DNA from: Planctomycetota bacterium
GTDB lineage: Bacteria; Planctomycetota; B15-G4
Length of the DNA: 38,129 nt
Assembly: GCA_029259725.1 (NCBI GenBank)
Contig: JAJDER010000030.1
Coordinates: forward strand, 1 to 38,129
Reading direction: 5' to 3'
Below the pieces are notes generated by a model that searched no databases, was not told the origin of the DNA, and saw only the letters and a list, made by a program, of their open reading frames with translations. The position numbers and the translations under genes were made by a program. Positions 24,840-33,062 of the stretch are shown piece after piece (the stretch's first letter is position 1; each line of letters begins with the position of its first letter).

Positions 24840-26192
24840 ATGCCCCGGATCATCGTCAATCAGGGACACGGCCCCGAGCCGCACGAGTTGGAGGGTGGGC
24901 GACTCACCGTCGGCGCCACGCCCGACTGTCACGTCCCGCTCGAGGACCCGTCCGCCGAGGGAGTCCAGATCGTCTTCGAGGTCGAGCGCGACGGGAAGAC
25001 CTGGCGCGCCGTGGCCCTGACCGGTGACGTGTTGCTCAACGATGAGCCGCTCGAGTCGGCCGAGCTCTCGCACAACGACGCGATCTACATCGGCGACGTG
25101 ATGATCCTGTTCAAGGGCACGTCGGCGACGCCCGCCGCCGCGGGTGGAGACGCCCTCGAGGATCTCGAAGACCTCGAGGAACTCGATCTCGAGGAGGACG
25201 ACGGGGGCGGGCTCTCCGGCGTCCTCGACATCTTCGACCTCGGTGGCGACGTCGACATCGAGAGCGATGACGCCGACGAGGACGACGAACCCGAGGCCAT
25301 GGACCCGAAGGCGGCCAAGGCCGAGCTGGCACGCCTGCTCGCCAGCCGCAACGACGACGCCCTCGCCGCCGCGGACACGCTCGAAGACCTCGACGAACTG
25401 GAAGACCTCGACGAACTGGAGAGCCTCGGCGATCCGGAAGACGGTTCCGAGGAGGAGCCCGAGCCCATCGATCCCAAGGCCTTCCGGAGCGAGTTGAACC
25501 GCTTGTCGGCCCGGGCCAACGCGCCGCCGGCCGAGCCCGAGCCGTCGCTGGACCTCGACCCGGAGCCCGCCGTGACGGCGGCGGACGACGACGACGATCT
25601 GGAGCCGGTGGACCCCAAGGCGGCGCGCGACGAGGTCGCGAGGCTGCTCGCCGCCCGCCTCGCCGCGGCACCCGCGCCGGAGCCAGCGAGCGCCGAGCCC
25701 GAGGAGCTCGATGACCTCGATGACCTCGATGACCCCGACGACCCCGACGAAGTCGAGGAAGTCGAGGACCTCGAGAGCCTTGATGAGCTCGAGGACCTGA
25801 TCGAGGACGACGTGCTCGAGGAACTCGATGAGCTCGAGTCGGACGAGCTCGAGCCGGACGCAGGGCCGGACGAGTCGGCTGTCGAGCCGGTGACCGTCGT
25901 CGCGCCCGAGCCGGAGGCGTTGCTCGAGCCCGAGCCCCCACCGGAACCGGAACTCGAGCTCGAGCCCGAGCCCGCACCGGAGCCCGAACCCGCGCCCGAA
26001 CCCGAACCCGAACCCGAACCCGAACCCATGCCCGAGCTCGCGGGCGTTGCTGCCGTCGAGTCCTTCGAACCCGTGCTCGACACGGAGGGTGGCCCGGTGC
26101 GCTTCACCCGGCCCCTGCCCGCGGGCTTCCAGGCACCGTCCGGGCCGCCTCCCTTCGTCGGGCCACCGCCGCGTCGTGGAGTTCCGCGGTGA
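24840..26192 (+). CDS. FHA-like protein with long acidic repeat tail
   Basis: 450 residues. Residues 1-92 follow the FHA fold: [20 protein letters not shown], then [21 protein letters not shown] and GDVMILF. The phosphothreonine contacts are missing: the G-R arginine is Ala (VGAT) and the S-x-x-H histidine is absent (SAEGVQIV). The rest is extremely acidic, made of E-D-L, D-E-L and E-P repeats, and contains three copies of a basic/hydrophobic helix motif: [51 protein letters not shown]. The C-terminus is Pro-rich. Probably a cytoplasmic scaffold; the three helices may be docking peptides. The stop overlaps the next start (GTGA). Function unknown. Confidence 0.75.
   Translation: MPRIIVNQGHGPEPHELEGGRLTVGATPDCHVPLEDPSAEGVQIVFEVERDGKTWRAVALTGDVLLNDEPLESAELSHNDAIYIGDVMILFKGTSATPAAAGGDALEDLEDLEELDLEEDDGGGLSGVLDIFDLGGDVDIESDDADEDDEPEAMDPKAAKAELARLLASRNDDALAAADTLEDLDELEDLDELESLGDPEDGSEEEPEPIDPKAFRSELNRLSARANAPPAEPEPSLDLDPEPAVTAADDDDDLEPVDPKAARDEVARLLAARLAAAPAPEPASAEPEELDDLDDLDDPDDPDEVEEVEDLESLDELEDLIEDDVLEELDELESDELEPDAGPDESAVEPVTVVAPEPEALLEPEPPPEPELELEPEPAPEPEPAPEPEPEPEPEPMPELAGVAAVESFEPVLDTEGGPVRFTRPLPAGFQAPSGPPPFVGPPPRRGVPR
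25299..25661 (+). repeat. Three coding copies of an 18-residue DPKA motif
   Basis: Copies lie at 25299-25352, 25467-25520 and 25608-25661. The pattern is D-P-K-A-x-x-x-E-L/V-x-R-L-x-A-R, predicted as an amphipathic helix. They are the only non-acidic islands in the tail and the DNA has diverged, so the protein sequence is under selection rather than recently duplicated. Confidence 0.75.
25995..26024 (+). repeat. Hexanucleotide repeat CCCGAA, five perfect copies
   Basis: Five tandem CCCGAA units encode a run of Glu-Pro and are flanked by imperfect units (25970-25994). Unit length keeps the frame, so copy-number change would only alter the length of the E-P spacer. Confidence 0.85.
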
Positions 26193-27385
26193 TCCGGGCG
26201 GCATGCGAAGGTTGCGGCGCCGCGTTCAAGGCTCCCGACAAGCTGGCCGGCAAGCGCGTCAAGTGCCCCAAGTGCGGGTCCGGTGTCGCCATTCCTGAGC
26301 CGGAGGGCGAGGGCGCCAGCGAGGGCAGCGCAGAGGAGGATTCGCCGGCTGCGGCTGCGGGTCCGGCGGTGGGTGCGGCACCGGTCGCCGGACGGCGCGG
26401 TGGCTCACGCGCCGGCGGCCGGAAGGCGCGCGGCGGGGCAGCGAAGAACACCAGGCAGAAGGCGCGTCGCGCGGCTGTCGCGCCCAAGGCGCCGGCCCGC
26501 GACGACGACGACGGCGTGGAAGAACTGCGCACGCGCAACTCGCGCATCCAGCGCGCTCGCCGCAAGTCGGGACTGCCTCCCGCGGTGAGTGCGGCGTTGA
26601 CCTTGCTCATCGTGCTCGCCATCGGCACGGGCGTCTGGTTCATGGTCAAGGGCGATCCGTACGGAGAGGCCTTCGGTCGCGGCATCGACGCGTTCGTGGA
26701 CGCGCAGTACGAAGTGGCCATCGCCGAGTTCTCGACGATTCCCGCGGACCACGCCTTCTACTCGGACGCGCAGGAGCAGCTGGCCCAGGTGCGGGCACAG
26801 CAGGCGGCCGGCGAGCGGCGCGTGGACGAGCGCTTCGCGGACAGTCTCTACGGCAACATCACGGCGACCCGCAAGCGCTTCGTGGACCGCGACGGGGAGG
26901 GCTACAAGGACCCGAACTACACCAGCTCCGCGCGCTACCTGCTCTTGCGCGCGCAGGAGTTCCTCGACAAGTATCCGGGGCACGCACGCGAGGCCGAGGT
27001 GAAGGGCCTGTTCAGCTACTACCGGAACGTGGCCAACCTGACCGACCCGATCACGGAGCAGGACGTGCGCGTGGAGTTGAACATCCGCCACGGGTCGGAC
27101 CGCTGGGGGTTGACCGTTCCGTCGATCGAGGCGCTGGCAGCGCAGGGGCCGGAGCAGGCCAGGGTGGCCGAGGAGATTCGCGCCGAGGCCATCTCGCTCG
27201 CGCTCGCGGACTGGCAGGGCATCAAGCAGCAGATGGAGGAGCGCCACTTGCAGCCCGGTGCCGAGAACTGGCGCGAGGTGGCCACGACCTGCAAGAAGTT
27301 CCTGATCGGCGTGGAGGACCTGCCGACGGCGGGGGCGGATGCCGAACGCACGCTGCTCCTCGCCGAAGCGAAGATGGGGGGCTGA
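26189..27385 (+). CDS. Zinc-ribbon membrane protein with TPR-like periplasmic part
   Basis: 398 residues; GTG overlaps the FHA-like stop. The N-terminus has two CxxC knuckles, [17 protein letters not shown] then VKCPKCG, a zinc ribbon of the MJ0042 type frequent in Planctomycetota. An Ala/Gly/Arg-rich linker follows, then one membrane helix at about 131-152 ([20 protein letters not shown]). The outer part is helical, e.g. [38 protein letters not shown] and [19 protein letters not shown], like TPR/Sel1 arrays. Topology: ribbon inside, repeats outside. Perhaps a cytoplasm-to-envelope connector working with the FHA-like protein upstream and the enzyme downstream. No enzyme motif. Confidence 0.75.
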   Translation: MIRAACEGCGAAFKAPDKLAGKRVKCPKCGSGVAIPEPEGEGASEGSAEEDSPAAAAGPAVGAAPVAGRRGGSRAGGRKARGGAAKNTRQKARRAAVAPKAPARDDDDGVEELRTRNSRIQRARRKSGLPPAVSAALTLLIVLAIGTGVWFMVKGDPYGEAFGRGIDAFVDAQYEVAIAEFSTIPADHAFYSDAQEQLAQVRAQQAAGERRVDERFADSLYGNITATRKRFVDRDGEGYKDPNYTSSARYLLLRAQEFLDKYPGHAREAEVKGLFSYYRNVANLTDPITEQDVRVELNIRHGSDRWGLTVPSIEALAAQGPEQARVAEEIRAEAISLALADWQGIKQQMEERHLQPGAENWREVATTCKKFLIGVEDLPTAGADAERTLLLAEAKMGG

Positions 27386-29771
27386 CACGGGGCGCCGGCT
27401 CGGTCTCGTCGTCCTGGTCCTGCTGATCGGGGTGGCGGTCTGGACTGCGCTGGGCAGCGACGCGCTCCCGGCGGAGCGCACCCGCCTCGTGCTCCACGAG
27501 AACCTGCTGCGCGGTTTCGGTCGCGCCGAGCTGTTCCGCGAGACCACGCGTCTGGCCCTCGGCAGCGAGCGCGGGCAGCGTCACACGGTCGAGGCCGACC
27601 GCCGCCGCCCGCTGACCACCCACGGGGTGTTGTCGCGACCCGCGGGCGAGCCGCCCTTCGTATGGCTCGTGGGCACCCGACCGGACCTCCGCGTGGACGT
27701 GATCGAGCCTCGCGATCGCACGCTCACCTTGTTCCTCGCCAACGGCCTCGTGGGCGAGACACCCGCCGAGCGTGCGCAGGCGGTGACGGTGCTGTTCAAC
27801 GGGCAGGTCCTCGGGCGCGCCGAGTTGCCCGCCGACGATCGGAGCCACGCGGTCGCCTACCCGGTTCCCGCGAGCATGCAGCACCGCGGCCCCAATCGGG
27901 TGCAGCTGATCTTCGACCGCGCGCACCTGCGCACGTTGCAGGACGAGCGGCCGCTGCCCATCGCTGCCGTCGCCACGCGCCTGCACTTCGACGTCGACGG
28001 TGAGGAGCCGCCGCCATCCGGCCCGCCCTCGCGCGCGGGCGTCATGCCGGTCCTCCGCGGCGAGGCCGCCCCGCCCATGCTGGTGCTCCCGGGAGGGACC
28101 GCCGCACGCCTCGGCCACGTGTTGCCGGACGTCGAGCGCCTCGTGTTGCGCATGCACGTGCACCTCGCGACGGTGCCCTTCGAGGTCACGCTGCAGACCG
28201 ATCACCTGCCGCGTCGCGTGCTCTTCCACGGCGCCCCCGGCGAGTCGCTGCCCGAGCGCTTCGACCACGACCTCTCGCCCCTCGCCGGACAACCGGCGCT
28301 GATCGAGGTCTGGGCTCTCGAAGGCGAGGGCCAGCTGCAGATCGACGTGATCAACCTGCTCGTCGAGGACACGGAGGGTGGCGGGCCTGATGCGGCCGGG
28401 GCGACAGGGGCGCCCGCCGGCCCCCGCCGTCTCGCCGCGCGGGAGCGTCCGTCCTTCCTGCTCGTGGTGCTCGACGCCCTGGCCCGCGATCGCACCTCCG
28501 CCTTCGGCAACGAGCGGGACACGACGCCGCGCCTCGCCGCACTGGCCGGCGGCGGCCTGACCGCGCCCGATGCCTCCGCGCCGGCGTCGTACACGCTGGC
28601 CTCGACGGGCACGCTGCTCACCGGCGTGGAGCCACACCATCACGGCGTGATGCTGCTGCCCTCGGAGACGCGCGCGCCGGTCGTCGTGAAGGGCACGCCG
28701 CACCTGGCCGTCGAGCTGCGCGATCGCGGCTGGCGCACCGCCGCCTTCGTGACCAACCCGAATGCCGGCAGTCGCTTCGGCTACGCCGAGGGCTTCACGC
28801 TCTGGGAAGACCTCTACGCCCAGCCCGCGCTCTGGGACGAGGGCGTCAGCGGCGCCGAACTCCCGCCACGCCTGGCGGACTTCCTGTCGGCTGTGGGCGA
28901 GGACCCCTTCCTGGCCTATGTCCACGTCTTCGAGCCGCACGCACCCTACGAGGCGCCGGGCGACCTGGCCGCGATCTTCGTCGGGCCGTACGACGGCCCG
29001 GTGCGCGGTGACCGCGAGTGGATCGACGGCTTCAAGCAACATGGTGGCGAGGTCGACGAAGACGGCTGGCGGCACCTGGCCGAGCTGTACGACGCGCGCA
29101 TCGGGGTGGCCGACCGCGTGCTCGGCGAACTGCTGGACGTGCTCGAGCGCTCGGGCCGCGCTGCCGACACCTACGTGCTGGTCACGTCCGATCACGGCGA
29201 GGCCCTTGGTGAGCGTGGCCGCGTCGAGCATGGTGACGACGTGCACGTCGAGCAGATCGCCGTGCCGCTCGTGTTGGCCGGGCCGGGGATCGGGCCGGGC
29301 GTGATCGACGGGCCGGCCACGCTCTCCGATGTGGCGCCGACGCTGCTCGGCCTGGCGGGCCTGGCCGCGCCCGCGGGGACGGATGGCCTGGACCTGCTCG
29401 TCGGCGCCGGGCCGCCGGCGAATCGCCGCCTGCTCTCCCGCAGCTACGCGCTCGAGCCCGCGCTGCGCTGGCGCATGGGTGACCTCGAACTCATCGTCGA
29501 CGTCGCCACGCGCCAGAGGTCGCTCTACGACCTCGCCTCCGATCCCGGGCAGACGCGGGACATCGCCTCGGGCCGGCCCGCCGCGACCGCGGCGCTCTAC
29601 CGGGAACTGTGCGAGGCCTTGGCGGGTGCGGTCGACGGGGCGGCCAGCGGAGCCGTGGTGATGGACCCGGAGGAGCTCGAGCGCATGGCGCAGATCGGCT
29701 ACGTGGACTCGGGCGAAGACGCCGAGCGCGAGCTGGCCGAGGCGCTCGTGATGCTGCAGCGCCGGCTGTAG
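27339..29771 (+). CDS. Membrane-anchored sulfatase/phosphatase-superfamily enzyme
   Basis: 810 residues. The ATG at 27339 overlaps the previous gene by 47 nt; no later start precedes the membrane helix (LGLVVLVLLIGVAVWTAL, about 21-38). Residues 40-350 form a beta-rich extension unlike any I can name. The sulfatase domain starts at FLLVVLDALARDRTSAFG (metal-binding Asp379), then TPRLAALA and SAPASYTLASTGTLLTG, where the nucleophile position holds Thr419 instead of the Cys/Ser converted to formylglycine. VTSDHGEALGERG (Asp618, His619) and VEHGDDVHVEQIAVPLVL complete the metal site. A threonine nucleophile is characteristic of phosphoglycerol and phosphoethanolamine transferases, so an envelope phospho-transferase or phosphodiesterase is likelier than a true sulfatase. 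Confidence 0.8.
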   Translation: MPNARCSSPKRRWGADTGRRLGLVVLVLLIGVAVWTALGSDALPAERTRLVLHENLLRGFGRAELFRETTRLALGSERGQRHTVEADRRRPLTTHGVLSRPAGEPPFVWLVGTRPDLRVDVIEPRDRTLTLFLANGLVGETPAERAQAVTVLFNGQVLGRAELPADDRSHAVAYPVPASMQHRGPNRVQLIFDRAHLRTLQDERPLPIAAVATRLHFDVDGEEPPPSGPPSRAGVMPVLRGEAAPPMLVLPGGTAARLGHVLPDVERLVLRMHVHLATVPFEVTLQTDHLPRRVLFHGAPGESLPERFDHDLSPLAGQPALIEVWALEGEGQLQIDVINLLVEDTEGGGPDAAGATGAPAGPRRLAARERPSFLLVVLDALARDRTSAFGNERDTTPRLAALAGGGLTAPDASAPASYTLASTGTLLTGVEPHHHGVMLLPSETRAPVVVKGTPHLAVELRDRGWRTAAFVTNPNAGSRFGYAEGFTLWEDLYAQPALWDEGVSGAELPPRLADFLSAVGEDPFLAYVHVFEPHAPYEAPGDLAAIFVGPYDGPVRGDREWIDGFKQHGGEVDEDGWRHLAELYDARIGVADRVLGELLDVLERSGRAADTYVLVTSDHGEALGERGRVEHGDDVHVEQIAVPLVLAGPGIGPGVIDGPATLSDVAPTLLGLAGLAAPAGTDGLDLLVGAGPPANRRLLSRSYALEPALRWRMGDLELIVDVATRQRSLYDLASDPGQTRDIASGRPAATAALYRELCEALAGAVDGAASGAVVMDPEELERMAQIGYVDSGEDAERELAEALVMLQRRL

Positions 29772-29783
29772 CGGGGACGGGCG

Positions 29784-29798
29784 CTGCGGCTGCCGCAG
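29784..29798. terminator. Short hairpin between convergent genes
   Basis: CTGCGG-CTG-CCGCAG is a 6-bp stem with a 3-nt loop in the 65-nt gap between the sulfatase-like gene and the convergent EIIA gene. No T-run. A weak terminator candidate for either strand. Confidence 0.35.
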
Positions 29799-29836
29799 TG
29801 GCGTGGCGTTGCGTCCGGCGGGTCCCGCGGTATCAC

Positions 29837-30337
29837 TCAGCTCGACAGGGCGCGCACGATCTCGCCCGGAGACTCCGCCTCCAGCATCGACTGGACCCAC
29901 CACTCCTCCTGCAGCCTCTCGCCCAGGCGCCTGTACGCCAGCAGGTAGACCTTGTCGTCGTAGGTCGGGCCCACGAAGGAGATGACCAGGCGCACCGGCT
30001 CGCCATCGGGCGTGCCCGGGATGGCCAGCCCGGCGTGGCTGATGCCGACGGCGATGATCAGCTTGCGAGCCTGGAGCGTGCGCACGTGTGGCATGGCCAC
30101 GCCCTGACCGAGCAGCGTGGCCTCGCGGCGCTCGCGCAACACCAGGTCGTTCTCGAGTCTCGTGGCGTTGACGACCTCGTCGCTGGTCACGAGCAGTGTG
30201 GCCATGTGGCGCACGAGGGCCTCGTGCGAGACGGGCGGGCCTGCGTCCGGGTCCGCGTCCGACGCTGCGGCGTCGCGGATCAGCGCGTCGAGGTCGAGAT
30301 CGATGCGTCCCTCGTCGAGGAATCGCCCGAGATTCAC
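29837..30337 (-). CDS. PTS EIIA-type (fructose/nitrogen class) protein
   Basis: 166 residues from a GTG at 30337 that overlaps the NagZ-like stop. A helical 45-residue N-terminal extension precedes a PF00359-type domain: RREATLLGQGVAMPHVRTL carries the phospho-accepting His84, then LIIAVGISHAGLAIPGTPDG and VRLVISFVGPTYDD, ending in the helix EIVRALSS. In this class the histidine is phosphorylated by NPr/HPr and the protein acts in regulation or sugar uptake. No EIIB, EIIC, HPr or EI is in the window, so a regulatory role is more likely. Being fused by translation to a cell-wall glycosidase suggests sensing of amino-sugar recycling; that is inference. Confidence 0.85.
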   Translation of the reverse strand: MNLGRFLDEGRIDLDLDALIRDAAASDADPDAGPPVSHEALVRHMATLLVTSDEVVNATRLENDLVLRERREATLLGQGVAMPHVRTLQARKLIIAVGISHAGLAIPGTPDGEPVRLVISFVGPTYDDKVYLLAYRRLGERLQEEWWVQSMLEAESPGEIVRALSS

Positions 30338-31827
30338 GACCCCGCCCCGACCGGGCCGGGGCCCACGGGCAGGCGGCCGGGCGCGGCCGCACGACCGACC
30401 AGCGCGGTAACGACGGCCTGGGCGGTGATCGGCGTCGGCTCGTAACCGATCAGCACGGCCTGATCCGCGGGCAGGTCCAGGGCCTCGTAGGGCGAGCCCA
30501 GCACGACCACGAGATCGAGGCGCCCGTTCTGCAGCGCCCAGTCCATGCGGCGGCGGTCGGCGTCGGGCAACCGGGAGCTGCCCAGCCAGGCGGCCACCGA
30601 GGTGAGCACGAGTCCGACGCGGAAGGCGTCGCGGAAGGCTTCCGGGCTCTCGGGCGCGGCGTGTCCGTGGGCCTCCAGGGCCTCGATGAAGGCCGGGCGC
30701 ACCATGCCCGAGGAATCGTCCCCGAAGAGCGTGACGTCCACGGGCCGCCCCGCGGCGGGCGGCGACCAGGCGGGACCGCGCGCGGTGATCGAGGCGGCGC
30801 GCAGCGTGTCGCCGAGAGCCAGCAGTGCGGGCGTGAGCGTCGCGGGCCTGCGGCCGCGCACGGTGGTGAGCGCGTGGTCGACGCGCGCCACCGCCCGGTC
30901 GAGCACCTCGTCCGGCAGGTGACCGCGCCCGTGGGCGGCCAGCAGCGCCTCGGCCATCGCGAGCGGTTCGGCGGGCATGAGCAGGATGTCGTGCCCGGAC
31001 TGCAGCACGTCGAGGCCCGCGAGGGGATCCTGCGGGAACCCGCCCATGTCGAGGGCGTCGGTGATGACCAGTCCTTCGAAGCCGAGCCGGTGCCGCAGGT
31101 GGTCGAGCACCACGCTGGGCGAGCGCGTCGCCGGGCGCCCGGGGACGGGATCGAGGGCCGGCACTTCCAGGTGCCCGACCATCAGGCCGTCCACGCCCTC
31201 GGCGATCAGCGTGCGGAACGGCACCAGGTCGACGGCTTCCATGGTGTCGGTGTCGTGGGTCACGCGCGCGAGCTCGGTGTGGCTGTCCTGGACGGTGCAG
31301 CCGTGGCCGGGGAAGTGCTTGCCGACCGCCAGCGCTCCGCCCTCGCGCACACCGGCCGCGAAGGCCGAGACGAACGCGGCGACCACGTGGGGATCGTCGC
31401 CGAAGGCTCGCGTGGCGATGATCGGGTTGGTGGCCGCCGTGTTCACGTCCGCTACCGGGGCGAAGACCACGTCGATACCGGCCGCGCGGGCCTCGGCTCC
31501 GGTCTGCAGCCCGGCCTGGTAGGCGCCCCGGGTGTCGCCGCCGGCGGCGATGGCCATGGCCGTCGGCAGCGTGCTGCGCTCGGCCACCTGCTGCCCGCAG
31601 CCACGTTCCAGGTCGGACGAGACGAGCAGATCGGGGCCGGCCATGAGCCGCAGTCGCGCGAGCAGCGCCTCGTTGCCCGGCATGCCCTCGCCGAAGAGGA
31701 TCACGCCGCCCACGCCGAAGCGTTCGATCAGCGGCTGCAGCCGCCGGAGCGCGTCCTCGCCGCGCGACGCACGGACGTCGGGCCAGATGAGGCGGCCGAT
31801 GCGGGCAGCGGCGTCGGAGGCGGTCAT
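30334..31827 (-). CDS. nagZ: Glycoside hydrolase family 3, beta-N-acetylhexosaminidase (NagZ-like)
   Basis: 497 residues. ATG 31827 is chosen: GGAA lies 7-10 nt upstream and TASDAAARIGRLIWPDVRAS is the natural domain start, while the much longer in-frame reading to 32226 is Arg-rich noise. The GH3 barrel shows IDVVFAPVADVN, the signature GKHFPGHGCTVQDSHTELAR (catalytic His in the mobile loop) and ITDALDM with the nucleophile Asp. Known NagZ reaction: release of GlcNAc from GlcNAc-anhydro-MurNAc (peptides) during peptidoglycan recycling. Unlike the single-domain E. coli enzyme (341 residues) it has a second alpha/beta domain of about 150 residues, as in Bacillus-type two-domain members. No signal peptide is seen, so cytoplasmic action is likely. 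Confidence 0.9.
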   Translation of the reverse strand: MTASDAAARIGRLIWPDVRASRGEDALRRLQPLIERFGVGGVILFGEGMPGNEALLARLRLMAGPDLLVSSDLERGCGQQVAERSTLPTAMAIAAGGDTRGAYQAGLQTGAEARAAGIDVVFAPVADVNTAATNPIIATRAFGDDPHVVAAFVSAFAAGVREGGALAVGKHFPGHGCTVQDSHTELARVTHDTDTMEAVDLVPFRTLIAEGVDGLMVGHLEVPALDPVPGRPATRSPSVVLDHLRHRLGFEGLVITDALDMGGFPQDPLAGLDVLQSGHDILLMPAEPLAMAEALLAAHGRGHLPDEVLDRAVARVDHALTTVRGRRPATLTPALLALGDTLRAASITARGPAWSPPAAGRPVDVTLFGDDSSGMVRPAFIEALEAHGHAAPESPEAFRDAFRVGLVLTSVAAWLGSSRLPDADRRRMDWALQNGRLDLVVVLGSPYEALDLPADQAVLIGYEPTPITAQAVVTALVGRAAAPGRLPVGPGPVGAGS

Positions 31828-32308
31828 CACGGCGTTCCGGAAAGAAGCGGGCGGGTCGAGGAAAACCCATCGATGGAGGCACCCCAAGGGGTTATCGCAG
31901 GTCTCGCCCTGCCCGTGAACCGAGATTGCACCGCTCCTCCACGATTCCTGCGCACCCGACATGCGTCGGGATACCGCCTCGACGCGCAGCCTCGGGAGAC
32001 TGAGTCTCGCGCGCTCGATCGGTCGCGCGAGGTTGCGGCGGCGGGTGTACAGCCGGCGCGATGCTGCGGTGGTCGCGACGTCCTCGCGCGCGTGTGACCG
32101 TGCGCGGTCAGCGGCTCCGCGACGCGCGTGACGTGCGTGACGAGGGTCGCGAGACGCCCCGCGCGTGTGGAACACCGCGTTCAAAGGCGGGCGGATTCTC
32201 TTGAAACATCCGCGAACGTGCCGCAAAGTCTCTTCAAGCCACGCGGTTCCGATGTGGGGGTCGAGCGACGAGCGTGTCGTCGCGCGGAACGGCGAGCGAG
32301 GTACTCGT
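31828..32308. other. 481-nt divergent intergenic region
   Basis: It separates the NagZ-like and sigma-28-like genes. It holds no credible coding sequence: in-frame extensions on both strands are Arg/His-rich. Visible elements are a 16-bp palindrome, TGACCG-TGCG-CGGTCA (32095-32110); a TTGAAA at 32201 without a good -10 at 17 nt; and inverted CTTGAA / TTCAAG at 32200 and 32233. Promoters for both genes must lie here. A small RNA cannot be excluded. Confidence 0.5.
32095..32110. promoter_or_regulatory. 16-bp palindrome, possible operator
   Basis: TGACCGTGCGCGGTCA has perfect 6-bp arms around TGCG. It lies about 200 nt from the sigma gene and 270 nt from the nagZ-like start. In very GC-rich DNA such dyads occur by chance, so the call is tentative. 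Confidence 0.3.
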
Positions 32309-33058
32309 TTGAAACGGGCGCAGCAGCCGACCGTCGACGAGCTCTGGCAGCGCTATCTCAAGACGCGTCGACGGTGTCACAAGGACCGTCTCTGCGAGCA
32401 CTACGTGACGCTCGTGCGCACCGTCGCCGAGCAGCTCGCGGCACGCTTGCCGCGGACGGTCGACCAGGATGACCTGATGGGCGCCGGTGTCTTCGGCCTC
32501 TTCAAGTCCGTCGAGAACTTCGACCCGGAGCGCAACACGAAGTTCGAGACGTACTGCCGACTGCGCGTGCGCGGCGCCATGATCGACTTCCTGCGCCAGC
32601 AGGACTGGATCCCGCGGGAGGCCCGCAACCGCGGCTCGCGCCTGCGTGACGAGATCCTGTTCCTCGAGAACAAGTTGGGGCGCCGCCCGACCGACCTGGA
32701 GTTGGCGCGGCGCACCAAGATGGAGCTGGCCGCGCTGCGCACCGCCCTGCGGGACATGAACTTCGGCACCATGGTCTCGCTGACCGAGGCCAATGGCAGC
32801 GGCTCGGGCGACGAGCGTCAGGACGGGCTGCTCAGCAAGGACGGCGAGCCGGCCGAGATCCTGCAGCGCCGCGAGATGTACCAGGTGGTCAAGGACCACC
32901 TCACGGACGTGGAACAGCGCCTCGTCCAGGCCTACTACTTCGACGGCCTGACGTTGAAGGCGATCGGGAAGAAGGAGGGCATCTCCGAATCCCGCGTGTG
33001 CCAGATCCACGGCCGCATGCTCGACCGCCTCGCCGAGCGGCTCGAGCACCAGGGCTAG
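32309..33058 (+). CDS. fliA: RNA polymerase sigma factor, FliA/sigma-28 type
   Basis: 249 residues. The TTG at 32309 is preferred over ATG 32252 and GTG 32165: GAGGT sits 7 nt upstream, and KRAQQPTVDELWQRYLKTRR aligns with normal FliA N-termini (E. coli FliA has 239 residues). Region 2: LPRTVDQDDLMGAGVFGLFK then ERNTKFETYCRLRVRGAMID and DWIPREARN, a typical sigma-28 phrase. Region 3: ENKLGRRPTDLELARRTKM. Region 4: LTLKAIGKKEGISESRVCQI. Sigma-28 factors direct late flagellar and chemotaxis genes in motile bacteria and development or stress genes in others (WhiG, SigD). No flagellar gene or FlgM anti-sigma is recognisable nearby. Confidence 0.88.
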   Translation: MKRAQQPTVDELWQRYLKTRRRCHKDRLCEHYVTLVRTVAEQLAARLPRTVDQDDLMGAGVFGLFKSVENFDPERNTKFETYCRLRVRGAMIDFLRQQDWIPREARNRGSRLRDEILFLENKLGRRPTDLELARRTKMELAALRTALRDMNFGTMVSLTEANGSGSGDERQDGLLSKDGEPAEILQRREMYQVVKDHLTDVEQRLVQAYYFDGLTLKAIGKKEGISESRVCQIHGRMLDRLAERLEHQG

Positions 33059-33062
33059 GGCC

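Noticed and set aside
25700..26040. E-D-L / E-P repeat tract as a CRISPR-like or mobile repeat
   Set aside because: The repeats are short, in frame and purely coding for an acidic linker; there are no spacers and no flanking element.
27222..30392. 1056-codon open frame on the minus strand across the sulfatase-like gene
   Set aside because: Low-complexity shadow; the plus-strand frame has a membrane helix and all sulfatase landmarks.
31828..32226. N-terminal extension of the NagZ-like protein to 32226
   Set aside because: The added 133 residues are Arg/His-rich with no family similarity, and a proper start with GGAA upstream exists at 31827.
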